Assembly (NCBI GenBank): GCA_003214815.1
Contig: QCLE01000003.1
Coordinates: 62,001-126,000 of the forward strand
Length of the DNA: 64,000 nt
Source: Prochlorococcus sp. AG-412-J13
GTDB lineage: Bacteria; Cyanobacteriota; Cyanobacteriia; PCC-6307; Cyanobiaceae
Reading direction: 5' to 3'
Within the stretch, counting starts at the first letter, position 1; every line of letters starts with the position of its first letter. Below are positions 23,419 to 33,397 of the stretch, in pieces. Under the pieces are notes generated by a model. The model saw only the letters and a list, made by a program, of their open reading frames with translations, was not told the DNA's origin and ran no database searches. Both the position numbers and the translations under genes were made by a program.

Positions 23419-24594
23419 TTAAAGGTAATCTTTTCTAAAAGGTTTAATCTGCACACCCTTATAGAAATGTTTTAATATTCTTTCAGCTTTTTGGCCTCTA
23501 GAAGCCATATATTTTGCACCCCATTGACTCATTCCTACTCCATGTCCAGATCCCTGTCCAAAAACTATTAAACCTTTTTTTATAGGAAATTTTTTATTTA
23601 AATCTTCCTCAAAAAATTTAAATCGCACAAAATTACTATTTAGGGCTAATCTTTTTCTTAAATCTACCCCAGACATTTGATCAGAACCATAATCCCCAAT
23701 AAGTTTTACATTTTTTACCCTCCCTGTACTTGTAATATTTAGAATCTCTATATTTCTTAAACCTCCAATCTTAGGAAATAAATTTGTTAATTCATTATTC
23801 GAAAATTTTTTTTGCCATCTATATTTTGGATTTTTTTTATCAAAATCTTTCACACTTGATAAATATGGATATTTATTCTTCCATACATCTTGACTATTTT
23901 CTGTCATTCCACCTGAACTGCTATGAAACAAAGCATTAATTAATTTATTTTTATACGTCAAAACCAAAGATCTTGTACTTTTAACGGCTCTGATAGTTTT
24001 ATAAGTTCTTGATTCTAAGCCATTATAGACTTGATTTCTCTGGGTAGAATCTATGTCAAATAAATTATTTCCCTTTTGCTTTAAAGCATAAGTTCTAGAC
24101 GCAATTGCTTGTGCTTTTAATGCTTCAATAGGCCATTTTGTTGGCATCTCTGAACCAACCACACTACTAAGATATTTTTCAATTCCTAAAACATTCACTA
24201 CCAATATTTCAGAATCAAGTACGAAGAGATTAAGTTTGCCAGAATATCTTTTCTGACCTACCCATATACCTCTTTCATCAGAAGATCTAACTTGAAATTG
24301 TTGATTACTTTTTAAGTCATATTTTTTTTGTTTATTCTTATCAAAATATAAAATTTTTCTATTTTTCTCATTTTTCAAAGTTAAGCCTTTTATTTTTTTA
24401 CTTGAAAAAAATTTTCCCTCTATGGTTAAAGGAATTGATTTATCTGATCTAATCCTTAAATTGTTATTTTTTGATATCAAAACTCTAATTATTGGCTCTC
24501 TTGATGCAAGAACAGTTTCACTCTGAAAAACACAAATAAATAAAATACTAATCAGGCAACATTTACTAAAATTATTTTTAAATGTAAATATCAC
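23419..24594 (-). CDS. SpoIID/LytB-domain protein
   Basis: SVVGSEMPTKWPIEALKAQAIASRTYA; GQGSGHGVGMSQWGAKYMA. Confidence 0.88.
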   Translation of the reverse strand: MIFTFKNNFSKCCLISILFICVFQSETVLASREPIIRVLISKNNNLRIRSDKSIPLTIEGKFFSSKKIKGLTLKNEKNRKILYFDKNKQKKYDLKSNQQFQVRSSDERGIWVGQKRYSGKLNLFVLDSEILVVNVLGIEKYLSSVVGSEMPTKWPIEALKAQAIASRTYALKQKGNNLFDIDSTQRNQVYNGLESRTYKTIRAVKSTRSLVLTYKNKLINALFHSSSGGMTENSQDVWKNKYPYLSSVKDFDKKNPKYRWQKKFSNNELTNLFPKIGGLRNIEILNITSTGRVKNVKLIGDYGSDQMSGVDLRKRLALNSNFVRFKFFEEDLNKKFPIKKGLIVFGQGSGHGVGMSQWGAKYMASRGQKAERILKHFYKGVQIKPFRKDYL

Positions 24595-24682
24595 TTTGTT
24601 TAAAAAACAAATTCTTAATTTGCCTAAGTTTGACTAAAAGTCTAGATTTAATCCAGTTATAAAAATAAAAATATCATAATAA

Positions 24683-25621
24683 GTGAATATCACCTTCTTA
24701 GGAACAAGTTCAGGAGTCCCATCCTTAACAAGGAATGTTTCTTCCTTAGCACTTAAATTATCGCAATCTTCAGAAGTTTGGCTTTTTGACTGTGGAGAGG
24801 GAACACAGCATCAAATAATGAAAAGCAATATTAAATCTTCGCAAATCAAGAAAATATTTATTACACATATGCATGGAGATCATATTTATGGTTTGCCTGG
24901 ACTTTTAGCAACCCTAGGTTTATCTGGAAATAGTAAGGGTATTGAAATTTACGGTCCTTCTGAGCTTCAAAGTTTTATAAATTCTGCACTTAAAAGTAGT
25001 TTTTGCAAATTATCGTTCCCATTGCATTTTGTGGAAGTTGAAAATTTTGCATCAGGGGAAAAAATTCTATTTGAAAACAACAAAATAAAAGTAAATTGTG
25101 CATGCCTTAAGCATAAAATACCAGCTTATGGTTATCGAGTGAACGAAAAAGACAAACCAGGTATATTTGATATCAAAAAGGCACAGACTTTAAAAATAGC
25201 ACCTGGGCCAATTTATTCTGAATTGCAACAAGGTAAAAAAGTCGTATTAGCAGATGGGAGGTCATTTGACGGGAAAGAATTCTGCGGACCTCCAAGAAAA
25301 GGTGAAAGTTTTGTGTATTGCACAGATACTGTCTTTAGCGAATCAGCGGTGTCATTATCAAGAAATGCAGATTTACTCGTACATGAATCAACATTTTCTC
25401 AGGAAGATGAGAGCATGGCCTATGAAAAATTACATTCCACAACAATTATGGCTGCCAAAACAGCATTATTATCTAATACAAAAAAATTAATTATTACTCA
25501 TTTAAGTCCAAGATACACTAATAAAAATTCAATTACACCAAGCGATTTGCTTAAAGAGGCGCAAAAAGTTTTCCCAAATACTCACCTCGCCAAAGATTTT
25601 CTAACTGCAAAAATTAAATAA
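24683..25621 (+). CDS. rnz: ribonuclease Z
   Basis: FITHMHGDHIYGLPGLL; GTG start. Confidence 0.93.
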   Translation: MNITFLGTSSGVPSLTRNVSSLALKLSQSSEVWLFDCGEGTQHQIMKSNIKSSQIKKIFITHMHGDHIYGLPGLLATLGLSGNSKGIEIYGPSELQSFINSALKSSFCKLSFPLHFVEVENFASGEKILFENNKIKVNCACLKHKIPAYGYRVNEKDKPGIFDIKKAQTLKIAPGPIYSELQQGKKVVLADGRSFDGKEFCGPPRKGESFVYCTDTVFSESAVSLSRNADLLVHESTFSQEDESMAYEKLHSTTIMAAKTALLSNTKKLIITHLSPRYTNKNSITPSDLLKEAQKVFPNTHLAKDFLTAKIK

Positions 25622-25692
25622 ACTGCAACAGTTCGTTAGCAGGAGCGTTGTAAATGACCAACCCATGAAATAATAGTCATAGGTTTTTCTAT

Positions 25693-26256
25693 TTGATGTC
25701 GATCGAAATGGTCTCTATTTTTTCATCACTTAATAAGTCTTTCAAAAGACTTCTTATTTTTCTTCCATTGATTATTGGTTTACTTCTTAATCCAATTTCT
25801 GCTAATGCACTTTATCCTAGTGATCCTTCATCAGTAGATGGATTGAAAGAAGATCTTCATGGAGCAGATCTTCAAAATAATGAATTTGTAAAATATGATT
25901 TATCTTATCAAGATTTAGGAGAGGCTAATCTACAAGGCGCCTATATGAGCGTGACAACTGCAAAGAATTCTAGTTTCAAAAGCGCCAACATGAAAGATCT
26001 TATTGCATATGCTGTACGTTTTGATAATGCTGATTTATCTGATGCGAATCTTACTAATGGTGAGCTAATGAAAAGTGTTTTTGATGGAGCAATTATAGAT
26101 GGTGCAGACTTTACAGATGCAAATCTTGATCTTTCTCAGAGAAAATCATTATGTGAAAGAGCTAGTGGAACTAACCCACAAACTGGAGTTAATACAATTG
26201 ATAGTCTTGAATGCTCTGGCTTAAAAGGGTACATGCCACCAAAGCCAAAAGCATAA
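25693..26256 (+). CDS. pentapeptide-repeat protein with signal peptide
   Basis: LHGADLQNNEF..DLGEANLQGAYM..ADLSDANLTNGEL repeats. Confidence 0.85.
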   Translation: MMSIEMVSIFSSLNKSFKRLLIFLPLIIGLLLNPISANALYPSDPSSVDGLKEDLHGADLQNNEFVKYDLSYQDLGEANLQGAYMSVTTAKNSSFKSANMKDLIAYAVRFDNADLSDANLTNGELMKSVFDGAIIDGADFTDANLDLSQRKSLCERASGTNPQTGVNTIDSLECSGLKGYMPPKPKA

Positions 26257-26265
26257 GATTTAAAG

Positions 26266-26634
26266 CTAACTAACTTCAGATGGGAAGATATTACCAGGCT
26301 CTTTTGAGCCTGGTTTTTTGCTATACCACCATTCTTGTATATCAGAAGAAAATTTCTTTGAAAAAAAAGTTATAACTGTTTCAACAGGTTTTGATCCAGG
26401 CTCCAAAATTTGAACTGAGTAAGATGGGCATTTTCGTGAGGCCATATCGGCAACGAACCTAGAACCTATTCTTCGCCAACTAGGCTCCTTACTTCTCCAA
26501 GCAAGCCTTGAACATGGCCAGGGTAACTCTTCTCTGTCATATAGTCTGCAACATGGTCCAATTACCTTATAACTGTACTGACCTCCATAACTTGATTGAA
26601 CACTACCAGTCTTAAAAAATTCAAATTTATTCAT
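26266..26634 (-). CDS. conserved hypothetical protein
   Basis: 122 aa ORF; convergent with the pentapeptide gene. Confidence 0.7.
   Translation of the reverse strand: MNKFEFFKTGSVQSSYGGQYSYKVIGPCCRLYDREELPWPCSRLAWRSKEPSWRRIGSRFVADMASRKCPSYSVQILEPGSKPVETVITFFSKKFSSDIQEWWYSKKPGSKEPGNIFPSEVS
26293..26318 (+). terminator. Rho-independent terminator
   Basis: ACCAGGCTC-TTTT-GAGCCTGGT followed by TTTTT, downstream of the gene at 25693. Confidence 0.85.
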
Positions 26635-26639
26635 TCACA

Positions 26640-26667
26640 AAAAAAAGCCACCTTTATAAAGGGTGGC
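26640..26667 (-). terminator. Rho-independent terminator for petF
   Basis: Minus strand GCCACCCTTTATAAAGGTGGC followed by a T run. Confidence 0.8.
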
Positions 26668-26712
26668 AGAGAAGTAATGAATAATCAACTTAGAAAAGTT
26701 AATTTTTTATAA

Positions 26713-27012
26713 TTAATACAACTCTTCTTCAGCATGAGTTGTGATTGTTACGTCAGATGTTGGATAAGCAACACATGTAAGTACAAAACCAGCTTCTAAT
26801 TGGTCATCATCCAAGAAACTTTGATCAGATTGATCAACACTACCTGAAGTAACTTTTCCAGCGCATGTTGAACATGCTCCAGCTCTGCAGGAATAAGGAA
26901 GGTCGATACCTTGTTCTTCAGCAGCATCGAGGATGTACTGGTCATCAGGTACTTCGATAGTTGAATTGAGACCTTCACCTTCGCTGATGAGTGTAACTTT
27001 GTAAGAAGCCAT
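26713..27012 (-). CDS. petF: [2Fe-2S] ferredoxin
   Basis: [15 protein letters not shown]; 99 aa plant-type ferredoxin. Confidence 0.96.
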   Translation of the reverse strand: MASYKVTLISEGEGLNSTIEVPDDQYILDAAEEQGIDLPYSCRAGACSTCAGKVTSGSVDQSDQSFLDDDQLEAGFVLTCVAYPTSDVTITTHAEEELY

Positions 27013-27146
27013 TTAAAAAAAAAATTGTTGGTAGTTAATACCTATCAAATACATTTTTAACATCGATTGGGTCGATATGTGAGATTTTGAAGTAAAAAAT
27101 GACACAATAAAATGTATTAATGAGTATTTATAAGAAAAACTTATAC

Positions 27147-28058
27147 TTAGGTGGAATTGCTGGCTTTTTGAGCAGAAATGCATGCCCAATCTTTTCTTGT
27201 TGATATATCCAATAATTTCAAGTTATTCTGAATTAATATTTTTATAATTTCATCTTTTTGTGAATTAAGAATACCACTGAAAATGACTTCCCCATTATTT
27301 CTTAGGCAATTATAAATATTTGGTATCATTTCTTTTATTACTTCAGCAAGAATATTGCATAAAACAAAATCAAATTGTTTGAGTTGATTTTTTAAAATTA
27401 CCTCATTAAAAGATCCCAAATATGTATTTAGGTTTTTTAAATTACCGAAATTTAGTTGAAAATTAGAGTTAGTTGAATTTATAGCTAGATAATCATTATC
27501 CACTGCACATATCTCTTTAGCGCCGAGCAGTCTTGCAGCAACACTCAAAATCCCACTACCACTCCCAATATCTAACACTTTTTTATCAGACAATAAAATA
27601 TTCTCCATTTTTTCCAAACATAGATAAGTCGAAGGGTGACCTCCTGTTCCAAAGGCTGCTCCTGGATCAATCTTTATGATTTTTTTATCTTTTAATTTTT
27701 CATTTAGATTTATCCAACAAGGCAATATTAAAAAATGATTTCCTACTAATTCAGGGGCCCAATATTTCTTCCAGCTTGTCAACCAATCCTCCTCTTTGAT
27801 TATACACCAGTCAAAAATTTGATTCTTAGAATCATTAATGTCTAGAAGCTGGCTAATTTTTTTTTCAAAACCACTTATAGAACTCTCGTCCCATTCATCA
27901 ATTGGAAGCCATATGTTCACCTCTTTTTTATTTTCATTTTTAATTAAATATTCAAATGAAAAACTAAATATTCCCAGCTCATTTAATTTCCAAATAATAA
28001 TTTCTTCTAAATCACTTTCTATCTGAAAAGTAAGTTTATACCAATCTTTTATTGCCAT
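27147..28058 (-). CDS. prmA: ribosomal protein L11 methyltransferase
   Basis: [34 protein letters not shown]. Confidence 0.94.
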   Translation of the reverse strand: MAIKDWYKLTFQIESDLEEIIIWKLNELGIFSFSFEYLIKNENKKEVNIWLPIDEWDESSISGFEKKISQLLDINDSKNQIFDWCIIKEEDWLTSWKKYWAPELVGNHFLILPCWINLNEKLKDKKIIKIDPGAAFGTGGHPSTYLCLEKMENILLSDKKVLDIGSGSGILSVAARLLGAKEICAVDNDYLAINSTNSNFQLNFGNLKNLNTYLGSFNEVILKNQLKQFDFVLCNILAEVIKEMIPNIYNCLRNNGEVIFSGILNSQKDEIIKILIQNNLKLLDISTRKDWACISAQKASNST

Positions 28059-28076
28059 TATGTAGATTCAGACTTT

Positions 28077-29663
28077 TTATAAAGTAACTGGATTAGCGTT
28101 TGTAATTCCCTCTACTTCAATAATAGTGTCAAGCAACTTATTAGGAATTGGATCATCAATACTTAGAACCATAACAGCTTCTCCTCTAACAATTTTGCGC
28201 CCAACTTGCATTGAGGCAATATTTACATTATTGCTACCTAATAAAGAACCAAGCTTGCCAATAATACCCGGCATATCTCTGTGCCTAGTAACCAACATAT
28301 ATCTACTTGGTGATACATTAACAGGATATTGATCAATACTAATAATTCTTAATTCCCCGTCAGCAAAAATACTTCCTGCTACGCTATGGTCGCCATTATC
28401 TCCATAGGTGGTTAACTGAAGCGATCCACTAGCAAATTCAGGTCTTGCCTCATCTTTATTCTCGACTACTGAAATACCTCTTGAATCTGCTTCTAGAGAA
28501 GCATTCACATAATTAATCCTATCTCCCAAAGCTTTACTTAGAAGACCTTTTAAACTAGCTATTATTAATGGCTGGGAAGGATGTTGAACAAATTCACCTT
28601 GAAGTTTTACTTCTAGTTTCTGTATATGTCCACCTGAAAGCTGGCTTATAAGCAGACCCAATGTTTCAGCCAACTGCAAATGAGGTTTTAGACTATCCAT
28701 AATATCAGGACTCAAACCTGGAATATTTACTGCAGTTCTCGCAGACAAGCCAAGCAAGACATCTCTGATTTGTTCTGCAACGTCAACAGCTACATTTTCT
28801 TGTGCCTCCTGAGTAGATGCTCCTAAGTGAGGGGTAAGAATAAGATTCCTTTCGGCCTTCAAAAGTGGTGAATTAGATTCCAAAGGTTCTTTAGAAAAGA
28901 CATCTATTGCAGCCCCTCCAATCAATGATTTATTTAAAGCTTCTGCTAATGCTTCTTCGTCAATTAAACCTCCTCGAGCACAATTGATTAATTTTGCGCT
29001 GCTCTTCATACTTTTAAGCACCTCCATATTTACTAAATTCTCTGTCTCTGGGGTGCGAGGCAAATGCAAAGTTACATAATCGGATTGTTGGAATAAATTC
29101 TCTAGATCAAAGAGTTTAACTTGTATTTGTTGAGCTCTTTCAGTTGAAACAAAGGGATCATATCCGTAAACTTCCATTCCTAATGCATTAGCAACTTTCG
29201 CTACATGAGCACCAATTTTCCCTAAACCTACTACACCTAATTTTTTCTTATAAAGCTCATTCCCAACAAATTTCTTTCTTTCCCATTTACCTGACAAAGT
29301 ACTACTATTAGCAATTGGAATATGTCTAGATAAAGCCAACATCATAGCTATGGTATGTTCAGCAGCAGCTATTGTGTTACCACCTGGAGAATTAACAACA
29401 AGAACTCCTTTTTGAGTAGCAGCCTTAACATCTACATTATCTACTCCAACTCCTGCTCTTCCAATAATTTTCAGTTTCCTTGAAGAGTTAATAATTTCTT
29501 CAGTTACTTGCGTACCTGAGCGAATCATTAAAGCATCATAATCTTTAATAATGGAAGCTAACTCAGAGTCTGAGATCCCTATCTTCTGATCAACCTGAGC
29601 AACTTGTGAAAGAATATCGATTCCTGTTTGATCAATTGGATCTGTAATGAGAACTTTTGTCAT
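28077..29663 (-). CDS. serA: D-3-phosphoglycerate dehydrogenase
   Basis: RAGVGVDNVDVKAAT, LGVVGLGKIGAHVA; C-terminal ACT domain. Confidence 0.96.
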   Translation of the reverse strand: MTKVLITDPIDQTGIDILSQVAQVDQKIGISDSELASIIKDYDALMIRSGTQVTEEIINSSRKLKIIGRAGVGVDNVDVKAATQKGVLVVNSPGGNTIAAAEHTIAMMLALSRHIPIANSSTLSGKWERKKFVGNELYKKKLGVVGLGKIGAHVAKVANALGMEVYGYDPFVSTERAQQIQVKLFDLENLFQQSDYVTLHLPRTPETENLVNMEVLKSMKSSAKLINCARGGLIDEEALAEALNKSLIGGAAIDVFSKEPLESNSPLLKAERNLILTPHLGASTQEAQENVAVDVAEQIRDVLLGLSARTAVNIPGLSPDIMDSLKPHLQLAETLGLLISQLSGGHIQKLEVKLQGEFVQHPSQPLIIASLKGLLSKALGDRINYVNASLEADSRGISVVENKDEARPEFASGSLQLTTYGDNGDHSVAGSIFADGELRIISIDQYPVNVSPSRYMLVTRHRDMPGIIGKLGSLLGSNNVNIASMQVGRKIVRGEAVMVLSIDDPIPNKLLDTIIEVEGITNANPVTL

Positions 29664-29762
29664 TTAAGATTGGTTCTTTAACCTTTTACTTTAACTTAAT
29701 CTATAGTGTATGTATCTTATTTTATTAATTTGAATAACACACAAACATTTGAGGATTGAAAT

Positions 29763-30329
29763 TTGACTAAAAGTATTGTGATATATGAAGACATTTTTAA
29801 ATGTATCCAACTATTTGAAGTTTTCAAAGAAAAATCAGTAATGCTCTCTGAAGCTATTTTAATCCCACCAATAAGTGAGAAAATATCATCAGATGATACA
29901 GAAGTACTAAATGCTAAAGCAGATATCTTATTCAAATCTCAAAATTTTGAAGATATAAGAATCTTAAATCCTAAACTTGATAGAAAGATTAGACAAAAAG
30001 AAATGAGTAGATGGTTAATGCCATTTGGTTTTATAGCTGGAATAGCTTTTTCTAATATGACAAATTTATCTACCTTCAGCTTTCTTGGTTTAAATAACAT
30101 CGGGGAATCATTAATTGGAGGTCTTTTAGGAATGGGTTCAGGATATTTAGGAAGCATTGTTTCTTCTTCAAGTATCAACATCAATAGAAATAAAGAGTTG
30201 AGATCAATTATTAATTTTAATAAAGAGGGTAAATGGCTTGTTTTACTTGAAAATCAAATTGGAACTGAATTACCTTGGGCTTTGATAAAAGAATCAGAAG
30301 CAAAAGATATAATTTTTTTAGAAGGCTAA
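29763..30329 (+). CDS. conserved cyanobacterial membrane-associated protein
   Basis: 188 aa with Gly-rich hydrophobic stretch; 1 nt before the downstream gene. Confidence 0.65.
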   Translation: MTKSIVIYEDIFKCIQLFEVFKEKSVMLSEAILIPPISEKISSDDTEVLNAKADILFKSQNFEDIRILNPKLDRKIRQKEMSRWLMPFGFIAGIAFSNMTNLSTFSFLGLNNIGESLIGGLLGMGSGYLGSIVSSSSININRNKELRSIINFNKEGKWLVLLENQIGTELPWALIKESEAKDIIFLEG

Positions 30330-31121
30330 ATGATTGACTTAAAAGAAATCTTAATAAATTCAAACTATAAAAAAGAAACTCAGGAATTAATAAATATTGC
30401 CAACTTAGCTTATAAACACTGGGAAACTTATTGGACTGGATTTAATTCAACTTATGTTTGCGAAGAGATTTTAAAAGATTTTGAAAATTTAAATGATTTC
30501 AAATTTTTTATTTATGGAGGATTCTCCTCTTCTCAGAGATCTAGAATAGCTTGCTTTAGAGGAGATAATATTCCTGAAGAGGATGCGCTAAAAAGTAATT
30601 TTCCAGCTCAAGGAATAAAAATTAATGGCAATTTTTTATTTGATAATGCTACTCAAGACGACTTTAGATCCCTCTTAATTGAAAATGGGGTAAATAAAAT
30701 AAAAGTAGGAGATATATGGACTATTGGCGATAGGGGGGCACAAGGGATAATTGATAATTTAGATGTTAACTATTTAAATGAAAAGTTTTTTTATTTGAGA
30801 GACGTAAAAGTTAAAATTGATTTAGTTGGTATAAATGAATTACAAATCCCTTCTGGAAGATCAAAAAAACTTGTTAATACAGTAGAAGCTTCAACAAGAT
30901 TAGACGCTATAGCTTCAGCAGGTTTTAGGATATCACGAACCAAAACTATTGAAAGGATAGAAAATGGAATGCTCAGATTAAATGGAATCAAAGTCAATAA
31001 GCCAACTATTAATCTAAAAATTGGCGACAAAATAGAACTTGAAAATAAAGGATTTATCGAAATTATAAATTTAGAAATCACCAAAAGAGAACGATGGAAA
31101 GTTAAATTACTTAGAAAATGA
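30330..31121 (+). CDS. photosystem II S4-domain protein (YlmH-like)
   Basis: 263 aa; C-terminal S4 region STRLDAIASAGFRISRTKTIERIENGMLRLNGIKV. Confidence 0.85.
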   Translation: MIDLKEILINSNYKKETQELINIANLAYKHWETYWTGFNSTYVCEEILKDFENLNDFKFFIYGGFSSSQRSRIACFRGDNIPEEDALKSNFPAQGIKINGNFLFDNATQDDFRSLLIENGVNKIKVGDIWTIGDRGAQGIIDNLDVNYLNEKFFYLRDVKVKIDLVGINELQIPSGRSKKLVNTVEASTRLDAIASAGFRISRTKTIERIENGMLRLNGIKVNKPTINLKIGDKIELENKGFIEIINLEITKRERWKVKLLRK

Positions 31122-31170
31122 AACTCAACCTGCTATTTTCTTATAAGGGGGATTAAAAATTCTTCAATTT

Positions 31171-31242
31171 GGGCGATTAGCTCAGTGGTAGAGCACTACC
31201 TCGACACGGTAGTGGCCACTGGTTCGAATCCAGTATCGCCCA
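31171..31242 (+). tRNA. tRNA-Val(GAC)
   Basis: Cloverleaf: GGGCGAT/ATCGCCC acceptor, GCTC/GAGC D-stem, CTACC-TCGACAC-GGTAG anticodon arm, ACTGG-TTCGAAT-CCAGT T arm. Confidence 0.95.
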
Positions 31243-31308
31243 TTAAAATTTTTGACGACCTAGGTTATATCCACAGAAGTTAATTTCATTTTTTAGATTA
31301 TTAAAAAA

Positions 31309-31926
31309 ATGAAACTTAATCAAATAATTAATCTTCATAAGGGTCTCACTGCATTTGTAGTTATAGGTCTTATGCTTTTTTTTGATAATTTTACAATCGC
31401 TCCCTACGTTTACTTAGCTCTGCATGGTACTTATGGATTACTTTGGCTACTAAAAGAAAAGATATTCCCCGATCCTTATTTTAAAGAAAAAATCAATTTT
31501 TTAACTTCAGTTACTGGTTTTATTTTCCTTGGAAGTTACTGGGTAGCTCCCTACATTCTTATCTCATCTCAGAAATCTGTTCCAAACCTCGTCATAGCTA
31601 CATCTATTTCTATAAATATAATTGGTGTGTTTTTACACTTTGCTAGTGATGCTCAAAAATATTTTTCTCTTAAATTAAAAAAAGATCTAATTAAAGAAGG
31701 ATTTTTCAAAAATATAAGGAATACAAATTATCTAGGAGAAATACTAATTTATTTATCATTCTCCATCCTTTCAATGAGTTTTATTCCATTCGTAATTCTT
31801 TCAATATTTTTCTCTATAGTTTTTCTTCCAAGAATGATAAACAAAGATAAATCGCTCTCAAAATACGATTCATTCGAAGAATACAAAAAGAAAAGCGGTC
31901 TTATTTTACCTAAATTAAATGCTTGA
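31309..31926 (+). CDS. DUF1295/isoprenylcysteine methyltransferase-like membrane protein
   Basis: 205 aa multi-TM; NTNYLGEILIYLSFSILS near the C-terminus. Confidence 0.65.
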   Translation: MKLNQIINLHKGLTAFVVIGLMLFFDNFTIAPYVYLALHGTYGLLWLLKEKIFPDPYFKEKINFLTSVTGFIFLGSYWVAPYILISSQKSVPNLVIATSISINIIGVFLHFASDAQKYFSLKLKKDLIKEGFFKNIRNTNYLGEILIYLSFSILSMSFIPFVILSIFFSIVFLPRMINKDKSLSKYDSFEEYKKKSGLILPKLNA

Positions 31927-32470
31927 AAACAACTTACCCAGTTGGAGGCAAGATTTAAAATCCTCTAGAAAAAAAGAGGGCAAATCACCCTCTAATAAGT
32001 GGATTCAGCTTGCAACAGTTAGCGAAAAAAATGAGCCAAGATTAAGAACAGTTGTTTTCAGGGGATGGCATAAAGATAGTTCAATGATTATTTTTACAGA
32101 TAGAAGAAGTGAAAAAATTGAGCATATAAAATCTAATCCTAATGCAGAAATATTATGGTTTTTTTTGAAAACCAAATCACAATATAGATTCAAAGGCAAA
32201 ATAAGTGAATTAAGTAATAACAAAAATTATTGGGATAAATTATCAGAAAAATCAAAATCTTCTTGGTTTTTGGGATCTCCTGGAGAGAAAATAAATCCAA
32301 AATTACAATCTGCTTATAAAATATTATCCAATATACCCAAGTCAGAAAATTTTGTAGTTCTAAATTTTGAAATCGATTCAGTAGATCTTCTTAAATTAGA
32401 AAAGCCTATTCATAGAAGATATTTATGGGAAAAGATTAAGAAATGGGAAAAAATTGAAATTAATCCTTAA
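31919..32470 (+). CDS. pyridoxamine 5'-phosphate oxidase-family flavoprotein
   Basis: WIQLATVSEKNEPRLRTVVFRGW...IIFTDRRSEKIEHIKSNPNAEILWFF. Confidence 0.85.
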   Translation: MLENNLPSWRQDLKSSRKKEGKSPSNKWIQLATVSEKNEPRLRTVVFRGWHKDSSMIIFTDRRSEKIEHIKSNPNAEILWFFLKTKSQYRFKGKISELSNNKNYWDKLSEKSKSSWFLGSPGEKINPKLQSAYKILSNIPKSENFVVLNFEIDSVDLLKLEKPIHRRYLWEKIKKWEKIEINP

Positions 32471-32544
32471 ATATTTCTAAATTGTATATTTAGGTTGAAA
32501 AACATATGGCAATCAGTCAGTTTTAGAAAAGAAGTATTGTGCCA

Positions 32545-32718
32545 ATGAATTTCTCAGAAATTCCAGAAAACCCTTTTATTTTCTTATCTTGGGTAACAGC
32601 TATAGGACTTTTTGTAAGTCTTACTGAAGCAACAATTAAGATAAGAATTCAGAAGAGAAACAATTATCGCAAAAGGGTAGAACTTATAAGTAACCTTTAT
32701 CCAAAGAAATTAGCTTGA
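32545..32718 (+). CDS. small single-TM protein
   Basis: 57 aa MNFSEIPENPFIFLSWVTAIGLFVSLTEATIKIRIQKRNNYRKRVELISNLYPKKLA; below track cutoff. Confidence 0.6.
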   Translation: MNFSEIPENPFIFLSWVTAIGLFVSLTEATIKIRIQKRNNYRKRVELISNLYPKKLA

Positions 32719-33261
32719 AATATCTGAGAGTATGTTTGCTTGAAGAAATTGAAATAAACCACCTTTACTTGATTCTTCTTTAATTTCAACTTCCTTAGAA
32801 GATTTTGATTTTGTTGAAGATACAATTTCTTCTTCATCTTCAGATTTCAATATTCTAATAATAACTTCATCCAAAGAAAAATTACCAGGACCTGTTAAGG
32901 CAATTGAAGTGGCTGAAGCGAAATACAGAAGTAAGAGCTCTAATAGAAAAATATTAAAACCTGAAGTAACAAGTGCGTGATATATAGCGACAGAAATTGT
33001 TCCAACAATTGCCAAAGCTCCTAATCTTGTAGCTAAGCCAATAATTAGTAACCAACTACCACCTATTTCTGAGAATGCCGCTATATATGATAAAAATATT
33101 GGGAATGGAAGATGTAATGGTCTCACAAAAGCATCAGCAAAATTTTCTATATTTGCTAATTTCTCATATCCGTGATGAATAAGAACTGTTCCAGTTATAA
33201 CTCTAAGAATTAATAAAGCAGTATCTTTGCTAAACGATTTGGTAAGAATTGTTGTAAGCAC
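32710..33261 (-). CDS. DoxX-family membrane protein
   Basis: LLILRVITGTVLIHHGYEKLANIENFADAF. Confidence 0.85.
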   Translation of the reverse strand: MLTTILTKSFSKDTALLILRVITGTVLIHHGYEKLANIENFADAFVRPLHLPFPIFLSYIAAFSEIGGSWLLIIGLATRLGALAIVGTISVAIYHALVTSGFNIFLLELLLLYFASATSIALTGPGNFSLDEVIIRILKSEDEEEIVSSTKSKSSKEVEIKEESSKGGLFQFLQANILSDISS

Positions 33262-33397
33262 TATAAAAAAATTATCCTTAAGTAAAAATAACTAGTCACA
33301 TTATCCATCGTGGATTAAAAAGCAAAAGTCGGACCTAATTAAGTATTTATACTCAATGATCTAAAGAATTCTTTTTCTGATTAAGAATTCACCTAAG

